A stretch of DNA of 64,000 bases from an uncultured Alphaproteobacteria bacterium (GCA_949156565.1 CASCZI010000006.1:22292-86291); one strand, 5' to 3'; numbered from the stretch's first letter, positions 53,259 through 62,336 are shown. Numbers and translations are program-made. The notes: generated by a model not told the origin, from the letters alone.

Positions 53259-54260
53259 ATGGCACATCAATTTTTCTTTGCCGCATATATTTTGGACAAT
53301 CTGCCGGCGCCGCGCGTTGGTTTTGATGTGGTCCAAGATATATCTGAACCCCGTTTACGCCTTTATGTGACCAGTCATGGTGTTAAAACATTCTTTGTGC
53401 GTCGACGCATATCGGGTCATGATAAACGAATTATCATTGGCAATTATCCGGATATTGACATCGATGCCGCCCGGGCCGCCGCCGCCGAAATTTTAAAAGC
53501 ACCCGCCCATCGCAAGATCAAGACCCATCGGAATAAAATAGAATTTTCCCGTTTAATTAATGCCTATATGATGAAAAAGGTTCGCCGGGGGGAATTGGCA
53601 CGTGAAAAATTACGTCGTTCGATTGATCGCCATTTATCCGAATTGTTTAACAAGAATGTCCAAGATTTAACCGCCGCAGATTTATCGGCGACATTGGGCA
53701 AAATATCAGGTGCCGCCATGGCGGCGCGCATGCATGAATTGGTCCAGAGTATTTTTCGCTTTGCCATCGACCAAGGTTATATCACCACCAGCCCCATGGC
53801 AAATGTCCCCAAGGCCATACAGCATCGGCGCACGCGGCCATTGACGGCGGCCGGATTGCGTCGTTTAATGGATGTTATTGATGGCATGGATCCGGGATCG
53901 ATTCGTGGGGCATTTCAAATGTTGGTATATGGGTTTGCCCCACGTTCTAAGATTTTTTCCATGCAATGGCGTGATTTGGATTTTAATCATTATATGTGGG
54001 GCAATATGCCGTTATCGGATCGGGCGGCGGTATTATTACGCGACATGCCCCAAGATGGTCGATGGGTCTTTCCTGGACGTTCGGGGGCGGCGTTAACCGA
54101 CCCACGCATGACATGGCGTCGGGTTGTGCGTGATGCCGGAATTCCCAATTTAACAATGGATGATGTGCATAAATTCTTGATGCGGCGTTTGACATGGGCC
54201 GCCGATCGCGAAGAAATTCGTACCAACATGAACGCGGTTTTAGATTCCGTTTTAACATAG
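53259..54260 (+). CDS. Tyrosine-recombinase-like protein with degraded active site
   Basis: The 333-residue product has the layout of a phage integrase. An N-terminal arm-binding part reads RLYVTSHGVKTFFVRRRISG and ends in ADIDAARAAAAEILKA-type sequence; a core-binding region follows at about 90-170 (LRRSIDRHLSELFN). In the catalytic part the first Arg remains in APRSKIFSMQWRDLDF. The HxxR box expected next to the end reads DDVHKFLMRRL, and no Tyr nucleophile follows, since the frame ends at ADREEIRTNMNAVLDSVLT. It is likely inactive as a recombinase but may bind DNA. Upstream GAAGAGGGGGGAG is a very strong ribosome-binding site. Confidence 0.75.
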   Translation: MAHQFFFAAYILDNLPAPRVGFDVVQDISEPRLRLYVTSHGVKTFFVRRRISGHDKRIIIGNYPDIDIDAARAAAAEILKAPAHRKIKTHRNKIEFSRLINAYMMKKVRRGELAREKLRRSIDRHLSELFNKNVQDLTAADLSATLGKISGAAMAARMHELVQSIFRFAIDQGYITTSPMANVPKAIQHRRTRPLTAAGLRRLMDVIDGMDPGSIRGAFQMLVYGFAPRSKIFSMQWRDLDFNHYMWGNMPLSDRAAVLLRDMPQDGRWVFPGRSGAALTDPRMTWRRVVRDAGIPNLTMDDVHKFLMRRLTWAADREEIRTNMNAVLDSVLT

Positions 54261-54278
54261 ACGGACATGTGTTGTGTT

Positions 54279-54306
54279 TTGTCAATTTGTTATGATTTGT
54301 TATAAT
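54279..54306 (+). promoter_or_regulatory. Sigma70-like promoter for acpP
   Basis: TTGTCA at 54279-54284 and TATAAT at 54301-54306 with a 16-bp spacer, 88 bp before the acpP start. Confidence 0.7.
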
Positions 54307-54394
54307 ATCTTGACACCATGGCCGTAAAATGATAGATTGAAATAATAACACGCCATATGGTGTGAAGAAGATTAACCAAAACAAAGGAAAAAAA

Positions 54395-54628
54395 ATGACA
54401 ACTTTTGAACAGGTAAAAAAGATTATCGTGGAAAAATTGAGTGTTGCCGAAGATTTGGTCACAGAAAATGCCACGTTTACAAACGACCTGGGGGCGGATT
54501 CACTGGATACAGTGGAATTGATCATGGAATTGGAAAAAGAATTTGGTATCACCATTTCTGATGATCAGGCAGCCAACCTGAAGACAGTGAAAGACGTTCT
54601 GACGTTTATCGAAGATCAGAAAAAATAA
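54395..54628 (+). CDS. acpP: Acyl carrier protein
   Basis: Carries growing acyl chains on phosphopantetheine attached to the Ser of the [18 protein letters not shown] block (Ser37). The start at 54395 follows AAAGGA (54384-54389); a longer frame opens at 54362. The 77 residues are typical, acidic and helical. The fabF gene follows after a terminator-like hairpin, the usual acpP-fabF order. Confidence 0.97.
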   Translation: MTTFEQVKKIIVEKLSVAEDLVTENATFTNDLGADSLDTVELIMELEKEFGITISDDQAANLKTVKDVLTFIEDQKK

Positions 54629-54653
54629 TTCGCCCATGTTGTGAATTTTAAAC

Positions 54654-54685
54654 CCGCCACAAATTTTTGTCGGCGGATTTTTTTT
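54654..54685 (+). terminator. Terminator of acpP
   Basis: CCGCCACAAA and TTTGTCGGCGG arms with a small mismatch are followed by a run of eight T residues. Confidence 0.75.
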
Positions 54686-54783
54686 CTGTATTTCTTGATT
54701 CAAAAAGGTTATGATATATCGAATATGAACATACGTGCATATGTGCGATATGGGAATTTAAACCTTTTGCAAAGGAACAAGGA

Positions 54784-56034
54784 ATGAAAAGAGTTGTGAT
54801 AACAGGTATGGGAATTGTTTCGCCGGTGGGTACCGGGTTGGAACATGCCTGGAAAAATATTTTGGATGGACGGTCGGGCGTTCGTAAAATTGATACGTTC
54901 GATGCGTCCGATTGTGCAACCCAGATTGCGGGTTTGCCGGTGATGGGAACGGGGCCGGGTGAATTAAACCTTGATGCGGTGATTGAACCCCGTGATCAAC
55001 GCAAGATGGATAAATCCATCCTCTATGGTGTGGTTGCGGCCGACGAAGCGATCAAAGATGCCGGTTTGGATCAATGCGAATGTGATCGTGAACGTATGGG
55101 TGTGTCGATTGGTATGGGTATTGGTGGGTTGAATACAATTTATGATAATTGTGTTGAATTGTATACGGGTGGCCCCCGCCGGATTAGTCCGTTTTTCATC
55201 CCAAAGGCCATTATCAACATGGTCGCGGGCCAGGTTTCGATTAAATATGGGTTAAAGGGACCAAACCTGTCGGTGGTTTCGGCATGTGCAACCGGCGCCC
55301 ACAGCATTGGCGAAGCCATGCGTATGATTCAACATGGTGATGCGGATATCATGGTCGCCGGTGGATCCGAAGCGGCGGTTGGCAAAATTGGTGTTGCCGG
55401 GTTTAACGCCATGAAGGCATTGTCAACACGTAATGATGATCCGGCCGGTGCATCACGTCCATGGGACAAAGGGCGGGATGGATTTATTATGGCCGAAGGC
55501 GCAGGGGTTCTTGTACTCGAAGAATATGAACATGCGGTTGCCCGTGGGGCCAAAATCTATGCAGAAGTTGTTGGGTATGGCATGTCGGGTGATGCATATC
55601 ACATCACGGCGCCGGCCCCCAATGGCGAAGGTGGGGGACGTGCGATGCGGGCGGCCCTGAAAGACGCAGGATTAAACCCATCAGATGTCGATTACATCAA
55701 TGCCCATGGGACATCAACCGGTCTGGGGGATTTGGGTGAATTGGCCGCGGTCAAAGAATTGTTTGGCGATGCCCCGGTTTCAATGTCATCAACAAAATCA
55801 ATGACGGGACATTTGTTGGGGGCTGCCGGCGCGGTAGAGGCGATTTTCTGTGCCTTGGCGATTCGCGATGGTGTTGTTCCAGCAACAATTAATTTAACCG
55901 ATCCCGAAGATGCGGTTGGGGACTTTGACCTGGTGCCGAATGTGGCGAAAAAGCGCAAGGTTGATGTCGCACTAAGCAATTCGTTCGGATTTGGCGGCAC
56001 CAATGCCAGCCTGATTTTGAAAAAGGTTGCATAA
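54784..56034 (+). CDS. fabF: Beta-ketoacyl-ACP synthase II
   Basis: Condenses malonyl-ACP with acyl-ACP in fatty acid elongation. The 416 residues have the catalytic triad: Cys in VVSACATGAHSIG (about residue 168), His in NAHGTSTGLGD and His in SMTGHLLGAAG (with the preceding Lys). It starts MKRVVITGMGIVSPVGTG, a hallmark. AAGGAACAAGGA precedes the start. A strong terminator follows. Confidence 0.97.
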   Translation: MKRVVITGMGIVSPVGTGLEHAWKNILDGRSGVRKIDTFDASDCATQIAGLPVMGTGPGELNLDAVIEPRDQRKMDKSILYGVVAADEAIKDAGLDQCECDRERMGVSIGMGIGGLNTIYDNCVELYTGGPRRISPFFIPKAIINMVAGQVSIKYGLKGPNLSVVSACATGAHSIGEAMRMIQHGDADIMVAGGSEAAVGKIGVAGFNAMKALSTRNDDPAGASRPWDKGRDGFIMAEGAGVLVLEEYEHAVARGAKIYAEVVGYGMSGDAYHITAPAPNGEGGGRAMRAALKDAGLNPSDVDYINAHGTSTGLGDLGELAAVKELFGDAPVSMSSTKSMTGHLLGAAGAVEAIFCALAIRDGVVPATINLTDPEDAVGDFDLVPNVAKKRKVDVALSNSFGFGGTNASLILKKVA

Positions 56035-56041
56035 TGAAATA

Positions 56042-56070
56042 GGGGGGGCGACGCCCCCCCATTTTTATTT
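56042..56070 (+). terminator. Terminator of fabF
   Basis: GGGGGGGC and GCCCCCCC arms around GAC, then ATTTTTATTT. Confidence 0.9.
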
Positions 56071-56144
56071 GATGTATTTTGTTGTTGTATGACGATAAAA
56101 TTTAATGTTGGATGACAAGAAAAAAAGCCCCTCGTCACACAGAA

Positions 56145-56423
56145 TTAATCGAAACATTTTTCTAATTCTGCAAAGACATCGGTATATCCATATTCGGCAT
56201 TTAAATGTCCGCCCCAATGGATGACGGTGATGTCTGTCCCCAGTTTTGGCGCCGCTGCGTTCAATGCCGCATGCCAATTTTCAACGGATTGATTCTCGGG
56301 TGTTGGTAACAAGGGCACATAGGTATTATAGCCTCGTTCTTGTGAATAATTTTTTAAAGATTTAAACCAATTGCCATTCGGGCTGCCTTCGGTTCAATGT
56401 AAAATAATAACGTCTTTTGTCAT
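56145..56423 (-). pseudogene. RBBP9/YdeN-like serine hydrolase remnant
   Basis: The frame opens with the ATG at 56421-56423 (MTKDVIILH), has an in-frame TGA at the position of the expected Gly, and continues with TEGSPNGNWFKSLKNYSQER, YNTYVPLLPTPENQSVENWH and ends DVFAELEKCFD at 56145. The pattern LHGTEGSPNGNWF-x-n-W is that of the RBBP9/YdeN alpha/beta hydrolases. The middle of the fold, with the nucleophile segment, is missing between TVIHWG and GHLNAEYG. It is therefore inactivated twice: by a nonsense change and by a deletion. Confidence 0.7.
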
Positions 56424-56470
56424 AATAAACAGAATAGCTCAATGACCAGGAAAAAATAAATAAAAAAATA

Positions 56471-56852
56471 AACCGCCCGCAAGGGACGGTTGATTTTTTG
56501 GTCTACGTCAAAGGATTCCCTTGCCGGCAAAGCGGCTGCGGGGCACTCGTACCCGTCCGCAGGGCGGACTGCACTCGCCATGAAATGGCTCGTTGACTCG
56601 TTGTCGAACCTTGACGGTTCTCATCCCGTTACCCATGAAAAAAAACAAACCGCCCGCAAGGGACGGTTGATTTTTTGGTCTACGTCAAAGGATTCCCTTG
56701 CCGGCAAAGCGGCTGCGGGGCACTCGTACCCGTCCGCAGGGCGGACTGCACTCGCCATGAAATGGCTCGTTGACTCGTTGTCGAACCTTGACGGTTCTCA
56801 TCCCGTTACCCATGAAAAAAAATAAACCGCCCGCAAGGGACGGTTGATTTTT
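56471..56852. repeat. Tandem 176-178 bp repeat with terminator-like hairpins next to tRNA-Pro
   Basis: Unit 1 (56471-56646) and unit 2 (56647-56824) are nearly identical; a third, partial unit begins at 56825 and runs into the tRNA. Each unit starts with an AACCGCCC / GGGACGGTT hairpin and a T run, which would terminate the tRNA-Pro transcript from the other side only weakly. After that comes GGTCTACGTCAAAGGATTC, which looks like a damaged 3' part of a tRNA (compare GGTCGGAGTAACAGGATTC in the true tRNA). A 111-codon frame crosses both units, but it is merely the repeat. Confidence 0.8.
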
Positions 56853-56929
56853 TGGTCGGAGTAACAGGATTCGAACCTACGACCTCTGCGACCCGAACGC
56901 AGCGCTCTACCAGACTGAGCTATACTCCG
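56853..56929 (-). tRNA. tRNA-Pro (CGG)
   Basis: On the minus strand the acceptor CGGAGTA pairs with TACTCCG; discriminator A and an encoded CCA complete the 3' end (56853-56855). The D arm (TAGCTCAGTCTGGTAGAGC), anticodon loop TTCGGGT with anticodon CGG, and T arm GGTTCGAATCC are all clear. Length 77 nt. Confidence 0.97.
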
Positions 56930-57073
56930 AAAACTGATCAATTTATACTTCGCGGGACATTATTGATCTTTTTTAGGAAAAAAGCAACCGTTTTTATTTC
57001 TTATTTTCACTTGTAATTTTTCAACCATGGTCCCATATTATAATGATGAAATTTTTAGGGAAAGGAACTTTAT

Positions 57074-58777
57074 ATGTTTGCGACAAGATTTTTGAAAAAG
57101 GCAACATTTGACGATTATGCCGATTACATTGAAAACGGTGCGCCAATTGTTCCGGAAAACTTCAATTTTGCCTATGACGTAATTGATGTAATGGCAGATG
57201 AAAGTCCAGACCGGGTTGCCATTTTGTGGACCAATGACGCCGGGGAGAAGCGCACGTTTACATTTCGTGATTTGTCCGAAATGTCGAATGCAGCGGCCAA
57301 TTATCTGCGATCTCGCGGCGTGGAACGTGGGGATACAGTTTTGTTGTTTATGCGTCGGCGGTGGGAATATTGGGTCTTGATGATGGCGATGCACAAATTA
57401 GGGGCGATTCCCATTCCATCAACCAACCAATTAAAATGCGAAGATATTCAATATCGCATTCAAACCGCGGATGTCAAAACCATTATTGCCTATGACGATG
57501 GGGTTATATGGAATGAAATTCGTCAGGCCATGGGCGATCAGGATGTAACCTTGATCGGGTGTGATGAATTAGATGTTGGGATTGATGCGGCCCCGCGTAC
57601 ATTTGAACGTGTGCCCAACAAGAATGAAGACACCATGGTTTTATATTTCACCAGTGGGACGACCGATATGCCAAAAATGGTGGCACATAATTATACATAT
57701 CCATTGGGGCACATCAATACCGCCGTGTTTTGGCAACGGTTAAATGATGGTGATATTCATTTTACATTGTCTGAATCCGGATGGGCCAAGTGTTCTTGGG
57801 GTAAAATGTATGGTCAATGGTTGGCTGGGGCAACGGTGTTTGTTTATGATTTTGGTGGTGCATGTCCGTCGTTTGAATTAATGCGTGTTATATCTGAAAA
57901 TCGTGTAACATCATTTTGTGCGCCCCCCACGGCATATAAAATGTTGATCCGTGAAGATGCGTCGAACCATAATTTGGCAACAATTACCAAGGCCGACGTT
58001 GCCGGCGAAGCATTGAACCCAGAGGTATATGAACGATTTTTAAGCATGACCAACGTCAAATTACACGAAGGATTTGGCCAAACAGAAACATGTGTAATGT
58101 TGTTCACGAATCAGTGGATGGAACCCAAACCGGGCAGTATGGGGCGCCCTGCGGCGGGGTGGCGTGTCACATTGTTGGATGATCGTGGGCGGCCTGTGGA
58201 TGATGGCGAAGTGGGTGAAATCTGTGTCGATATCAGTGCGGGTCGTCCTGTCGGATTATTCCAAGAATATTACAAAAATGAAAAAAAGACTGCATCAGTA
58301 TTCCGGGATGGTTTTTATCATACCGGTGATGTCGCGTATCGTGATGCAGACGGTTATTTTTGGTTTGTCGGCCGCAATGATGATTTGATCAAAAGTGCCG
58401 GATACCGCGTTAGTCCGTTTGAAGTAGAAAGTGTGTTGATGGAACATCCGGCCGTCCGCGAGGTGGCCGTTACCGGTATTCCCGACCAAACACGGGGGAT
58501 GGCAATCAAGGCGACAATTGTGTTAACCAAATATTGTCAGCCCACAGACGCGTTAAAACGTCAATTACAAGATCATGTGAAAAAACGTACGGCGGCCTAT
58601 AAAAATCCGCGGGTTATTGAATTTGTAGACAGTTTGCCCATGACCATCAGTGGCAAGATCAAGCGCGCCTTAATCCGGCGTCTGGATAGTGCCAAGGATA
58701 CCATTATAGATGCCAAGGATACGATTATTGATACGACCAAAAGTGCGATAAATCGGGTTCGTGGGGACGAAAAGTAA
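57074..58777 (+). CDS. AMP-dependent acyl-CoA synthetase
   Basis: Activates a carboxylic acid through an acyl-adenylate and CoA. The 567-residue product has the adenylate-forming motifs: YFTSGTTDMPKMVAHN (P-loop-like), YKMLIREDA preceding the hinge, EGFGQTE, YHTGDVAYRDADGYFWFVGR and the catalytic Lys in MTISGKIKRALIRR. The sequence is closest in pattern to medium-chain (ACSM-like) enzymes. The last 30 residues repeat AKDTIIDAKDTIIDT-type units, a short duplication. AGGGAAAGGAAC precedes the ATG. Confidence 0.9.
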   Translation: MFATRFLKKATFDDYADYIENGAPIVPENFNFAYDVIDVMADESPDRVAILWTNDAGEKRTFTFRDLSEMSNAAANYLRSRGVERGDTVLLFMRRRWEYWVLMMAMHKLGAIPIPSTNQLKCEDIQYRIQTADVKTIIAYDDGVIWNEIRQAMGDQDVTLIGCDELDVGIDAAPRTFERVPNKNEDTMVLYFTSGTTDMPKMVAHNYTYPLGHINTAVFWQRLNDGDIHFTLSESGWAKCSWGKMYGQWLAGATVFVYDFGGACPSFELMRVISENRVTSFCAPPTAYKMLIREDASNHNLATITKADVAGEALNPEVYERFLSMTNVKLHEGFGQTETCVMLFTNQWMEPKPGSMGRPAAGWRVTLLDDRGRPVDDGEVGEICVDISAGRPVGLFQEYYKNEKKTASVFRDGFYHTGDVAYRDADGYFWFVGRNDDLIKSAGYRVSPFEVESVLMEHPAVREVAVTGIPDQTRGMAIKATIVLTKYCQPTDALKRQLQDHVKKRTAAYKNPRVIEFVDSLPMTISGKIKRALIRRLDSAKDTIIDAKDTIIDTTKSAINRVRGDEK

Positions 58778-58803
58778 AAAATCCGCCATAGGGCGGATTT
58801 TTC
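58776..58803 (+). terminator. Terminator of the acyl-CoA synthetase gene
   Basis: AAAATCCGCC and GGCGGATTTT arms with a CATA-type loop and following T residues, directly after the stop. Confidence 0.85.
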
Positions 58804-58936
58804 AAAACCTAAACATATTGCCGTTTGCCTGTGGCCCTGTTTACGACGAACGGGGGGCACGATATTTTCCCTATGACTTTAAACCCATATGTGGTATATT
58901 TATTCCCATAGAATGGGGAGAGCAGGGGGGATTGTT

Positions 58937-60691
58937 ATGGATTTTCCACGGACGATATTGGGATTCTATGTGTCGGTTTTTACGGCGCACCGATGGGGCA
59001 TTATTTTTTACTACATCACGCGGGCGATTTATGAGACGACGACGCGCATCCTGCCCGCTTTTCTGGCGAAGTTCGTTGTCGGCGCGTTAGAGGCCAAGCC
59101 CATCGGGGAACTCACGATGCACGATGTTGTGCCGGTCTTGTCGCTGATGGCGGGATGGATTGTTCTCTACGTTGTGATGGATATTGCCAATAGTTGGGCT
59201 GAGGCTGTGGTCTATCCCCGTACCAAGAAATCAGCCCATATTAAATTGTATCAATATTTGATTGATAAATCGATGGCATTTTATAAAAACCATTCTGCCG
59301 GTTACCTGCAGGAACAGGCCAAACATGTCATCAACGGCACGTGGAAATTGTTGTTTCGCTATCCTATCAAAGCCTTGGCGATTATGCTGGGGGTGCTGAT
59401 GAACTTTGGGATATTGTTCAAATTGGACCCATTAATCGGAATGATTATCGGGGCGACATTGCTGTTGCGGCTGGTGCATGGGTTCCGGCGGTTTCGGGGA
59501 TTGGCCAAGTCCTTTGTCGATGTGGCGGACAATGCGTCCATTGTCGGTGCGCGCAACATTGATATCCTGTCGAACTTTTTAAATATGAAGATTTTCGGCA
59601 ACAAGACGCATGACCAAAAGTATATTAGTGAATACTTTGACCCATGGGTGCATGCCAAGACCTATTCGCTGTTCCAGAAATTGTATTTCTTTATGTTGCC
59701 GGTGACGGTGGAATATATTGGACTGATTCTAATAATCTTTATGATGGCGCATTTTTATATAAATGGGCAAATGTCATTGGCCGATGTCGCATTTGGGATC
59801 AGTGCGTTCTTTTCCCTGCGGTCATGCATTGTGGATTTGGTTTGGGAAATGCCAGATTTTTTAGAATTATATTATTCGGCCGACCAAGCGTTCAAGAAAT
59901 TAACCGTTACATCGCCGACATTGTGTAATGTCCAATCGGGACGACGTGTTTGTCGGTATGATTCCCAAATCGCCTTTAACAATGTTTCATTTAAATACGA
60001 TGATGAATGGGTTTTGCGGGATGTTAATTTGTGTATTCAAAAAGGCGAAAAGGTGGGCATTGTTGGTCCATCGGGATCGGGCAAGACGACGTTGGTCAAT
60101 CTTTTGATGCATTTATATGATGTAACGTGCGGGGCAATTGAAATCGATGGAACGGATATTCGCCAATTTTCGTCACATTCGTTAAAAAATGTCATTTCAT
60201 TCGTTCCCCAAGAATCAATTCTGTTTAATCGAACATTGGCGGATAATATTTCATATGGTGTACCGGGGGCGACGCGACCGCGGATTATTGCCGCGGCCAA
60301 GGCCGCGGCCGCCCACGATTTTATTATGCAAACCGACCATGGGTATGAAACAGTTGTTGGGGATCGGGGCGTGAAATTGTCCGGTGGGCAACGCCAACGG
60401 ATAACGATTGCCCATGCGATTTTGAAAAATTCACCCATTTTATTATTGGACGAGGCGACGTCTGCCCTCGATTCTGAAACCGAAGACAAGATTCAGCATT
60501 CTTTGATGGGATTAATGAAAAATCGAACAACCATTGCGATTGCCCACCGATTATCAACGTTGCAACAGATGGATCGGATTATCGTCATGGATCATGGCCG
60601 AATTATAGAGCAGGGATCCCACACCGAATTGATGCGGAAACGGGGATTGTATTATGAACTCTGGTCACGGCAATACAGTGGGTTTATGTAA
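58937..60691 (+). CDS. ABC transporter, fused permease and ATPase (second exporter)
   Basis: A half-size exporter of 584 residues, paralogous to the one at 34997. The start at 58937 follows GGGGGG; an extension to 58889 is less likely. Six membrane helices precede the ATPase: Walker A GPSGSGKTT (about residue 376), the signature LSGGQRQRITIAHAI, Walker B ILLLDEATSALDSET and the IAIAHRLST switch block. The first 100 codons use more GC-ending triplets than the rest. It lies between the synthetase and the first BspA-like switch. The substrate is unknown. Confidence 0.9.
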   Translation: MDFPRTILGFYVSVFTAHRWGIIFYYITRAIYETTTRILPAFLAKFVVGALEAKPIGELTMHDVVPVLSLMAGWIVLYVVMDIANSWAEAVVYPRTKKSAHIKLYQYLIDKSMAFYKNHSAGYLQEQAKHVINGTWKLLFRYPIKALAIMLGVLMNFGILFKLDPLIGMIIGATLLLRLVHGFRRFRGLAKSFVDVADNASIVGARNIDILSNFLNMKIFGNKTHDQKYISEYFDPWVHAKTYSLFQKLYFFMLPVTVEYIGLILIIFMMAHFYINGQMSLADVAFGISAFFSLRSCIVDLVWEMPDFLELYYSADQAFKKLTVTSPTLCNVQSGRRVCRYDSQIAFNNVSFKYDDEWVLRDVNLCIQKGEKVGIVGPSGSGKTTLVNLLMHLYDVTCGAIEIDGTDIRQFSSHSLKNVISFVPQESILFNRTLADNISYGVPGATRPRIIAAAKAAAAHDFIMQTDHGYETVVGDRGVKLSGGQRQRITIAHAILKNSPILLLDEATSALDSETEDKIQHSLMGLMKNRTTIAIAHRLSTLQQMDRIIVMDHGRIIEQGSHTELMRKRGLYYELWSRQYSGFM

Positions 60692-60744
60692 GCGGTTTTA
60701 CGACCATGATTTTGGTCGGCCCGATGATTATTGCATTTTTCCCC

Positions 60745-60827
60745 TTGTAAAAAATCGTGCAAACGGGTATAATTCCTGGGGTAGAGCCAAAAATACTATG
60801 CCTAATCCAAAGGGACAGTTTTTTTAG
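60745..60827 (+). promoter_or_regulatory. Switch promoter and leader ORF, locus 3
   Basis: TTGTAA (60745-60750), a 17-bp spacer, and TATAAT (60768-60773). The ten-codon leader MPNPKGQFF lies at 60798-60827 and ends inside the left inverted-repeat arm. The -35/-10 sequences match those at loci 1 and 2. Confidence 0.7.
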
Positions 60828-60900
60828 GCATAATCTTTAAATTAAAAATCCCGGATTTCTGCGACAAAATTTCCCCCCAACTATGCCTAAAAAAACTGTC
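60814..60900. repeat. Invertible switch, locus 3 (presumed OFF orientation)
   Basis: Left arm GACAGTTTTTTTAGGCATA (60814-60832) and right arm (60882-60900) are perfect reverse complements; the right arm includes the gene start codon. The 49-bp spacer (60833-60881) puts CCCCCC where a Shine-Dalgarno should be. Its reverse complement matches the spacer of locus 4 at about 43 of 49 positions, and would put a G-rich site and TTG start 36 bp upstream of the ATG and in frame. Confidence 0.85.
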
Positions 60901-62055
60901 GGTTTTTTGTTAAGGGCTGTGATGGCCATGACGTTGCTCTGGGGTGGGGATGATGCGTCGGCACGGGCATTAAAATATATGCGCGCGGGAAATGCCACGC
61001 CGATGTCAATCACACTGGATACTGTCAAGCGGACGTCGCCGGCCTTGGCGCTGATGGTGCCGGGGGATGGGGATACGTGGTACGCAAACCTGACCGCGGT
61101 GACGGATATCACGGTTGGGGGATTGTATATAAATCACAATGCCATAACATATGCGGTTACCGACAATGTGGACGATATGGGGTCAAAGTTCTTGGTGACC
61201 ACAACACCCGATACCAGCAGTTTTTCTTTTAATATCTCTGCAATGGGTACATTTTCAATTGATTGGGGGGATAATACCATAGAGGATATAGAACGCACAA
61301 ACACAACCGATACAACGTATTCCCACACCTATGCCACAGCAGGGGTCTATACCATTCGGATTGGTGGCCAAGCACAGGGATATGCCCCAGATAATAAGGT
61401 AGTAGCGGCAATTTCTTTTACACAAAATCAGAATGTTGCCAGGATAGAAGGTTCTTTGGGGGCCATATTTCCAACCATTGGAGATGGAAAAACATCGGGA
61501 CAACAACCTGTATTTGCGTTGACTTTTTCTTACTGTACAAATTTAACTGGATCGATTCCCCCAGAATTGTTCGCGGGAATATTCGGCCCACCGAAAATGA
61601 GTATGTTTGGTTACACATTTGCAGGGTGTGAAAGATTAACCGGTGAAATTCCAGAAAACCTGTTCGTCGGGATAGAAGGAGCACCCGCCCCGTATATGTT
61701 TACATATACCTTTTTTGGGTGCAGTGGATTGACCGGTGACATTCCATCGAAATTATTTGCGGGTATCAAAGGTGTCCCAGTAGATGGCATGTTTAGTGGC
61801 ACATTTGCCGACTGTCGTGGTTTAACATCCATCGGTGACGGATTATTTGGAGATATTTCTGGCACGGCCCAGAATGATATGTTTGGCAATACATTTTATG
61901 GATGTAGCGCCCTGAGAGGTTCATCGGCACGGACAACAACGGGTAAGTATCTTTATGAAATCTGGCCGAATGCCACAACCGGTCAAGTAAGCGGTTGTTA
62001 TAATGGGGCATCTGGTCTGACGGATTATGCAAAAATGCCCAGTACGTGGAAATAA
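60883..62055 (+). CDS. BspA-like leucine-rich repeat surface protein (first copy)
   Basis: A 390-residue exported protein. The N-terminus MPKKTVGFLLRAVMAMTLLW acts as a signal sequence. A PKD-like beta domain follows at about 100-170 (FSIDWGDNTIEDI then SHTYATAGVYTI). The C-terminal half holds repeats of the form MF-x-TF-x-GC-x-LTG-x-IP-x-LF-x-GI, the BspA-like leucine-rich repeat used in adhesins. The first 75 codons are nearly identical in DNA to those of the copy at 62476. As the DNA lies there is no ribosome-binding site, so this copy is probably silent. It likely binds a host or neighbour surface; the target is unknown. Confidence 0.82.
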   Translation: MPKKTVGFLLRAVMAMTLLWGGDDASARALKYMRAGNATPMSITLDTVKRTSPALALMVPGDGDTWYANLTAVTDITVGGLYINHNAITYAVTDNVDDMGSKFLVTTTPDTSSFSFNISAMGTFSIDWGDNTIEDIERTNTTDTTYSHTYATAGVYTIRIGGQAQGYAPDNKVVAAISFTQNQNVARIEGSLGAIFPTIGDGKTSGQQPVFALTFSYCTNLTGSIPPELFAGIFGPPKMSMFGYTFAGCERLTGEIPENLFVGIEGAPAPYMFTYTFFGCSGLTGDIPSKLFAGIKGVPVDGMFSGTFADCRGLTSIGDGLFGDISGTAQNDMFGNTFYGCSALRGSSARTTTGKYLYEIWPNATTGQVSGCYNGASGLTDYAKMPSTWK

Positions 62056-62164
62056 TCATAGTTGCATGTTATAAGAGATTTGCCTATAATACCCGCACAA
62101 TGACACGTAAGAGAAAGAATGTTTTTTTATGGGGGGTAATCTATCTCGTTGTGGGGATGACGGA

Positions 62165-62330
62165 GTTGTAAAGTAATTCCCCGCCTGGACCACCCATGGA
62201 AATTTTCAATTTCCGCGGGGCCCGGGGTGGGGAACTTGTTTTATCCTCGCACGGTTTAAGTTCTCCTTCGCTGGCGAAGGGGTGGACGCGTAGCGGACGG
62301 GGTAGTGGTTCTCTGAACTCTGAAACTATT
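62165..62330. repeat. Mosaic palindromic intergenic repeat, copy 5
   Basis: Carries GGAAATTTTCAATTTCC hairpin, GCGGGGCCCGGGG, AAGTTCTCCTTCGC and GGGGTGGACGCGTAGCGGACG modules, matching parts of copies 1 and 3. It lies directly upstream of the locus 4 promoter. Confidence 0.7.
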
Positions 62331-62336
62331 TTCGCC

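Noticed and set aside
53259..54260. The integrase-like protein as the enzyme that flips the switches
   Set aside because: The HxxR box and the catalytic Tyr are not visible, so it is unlikely to cut DNA. The recombinase must be encoded elsewhere.
56471..56824. Possible CRISPR array
   Set aside because: The repeats are 176-178 bp head-to-tail units without short repeat and spacer structure, and no cas gene is present.
56490..56825. 111-codon frame over the tandem units
   Set aside because: The product is simply the unit read twice, without a ribosome-binding site, and it overlaps terminator hairpins.
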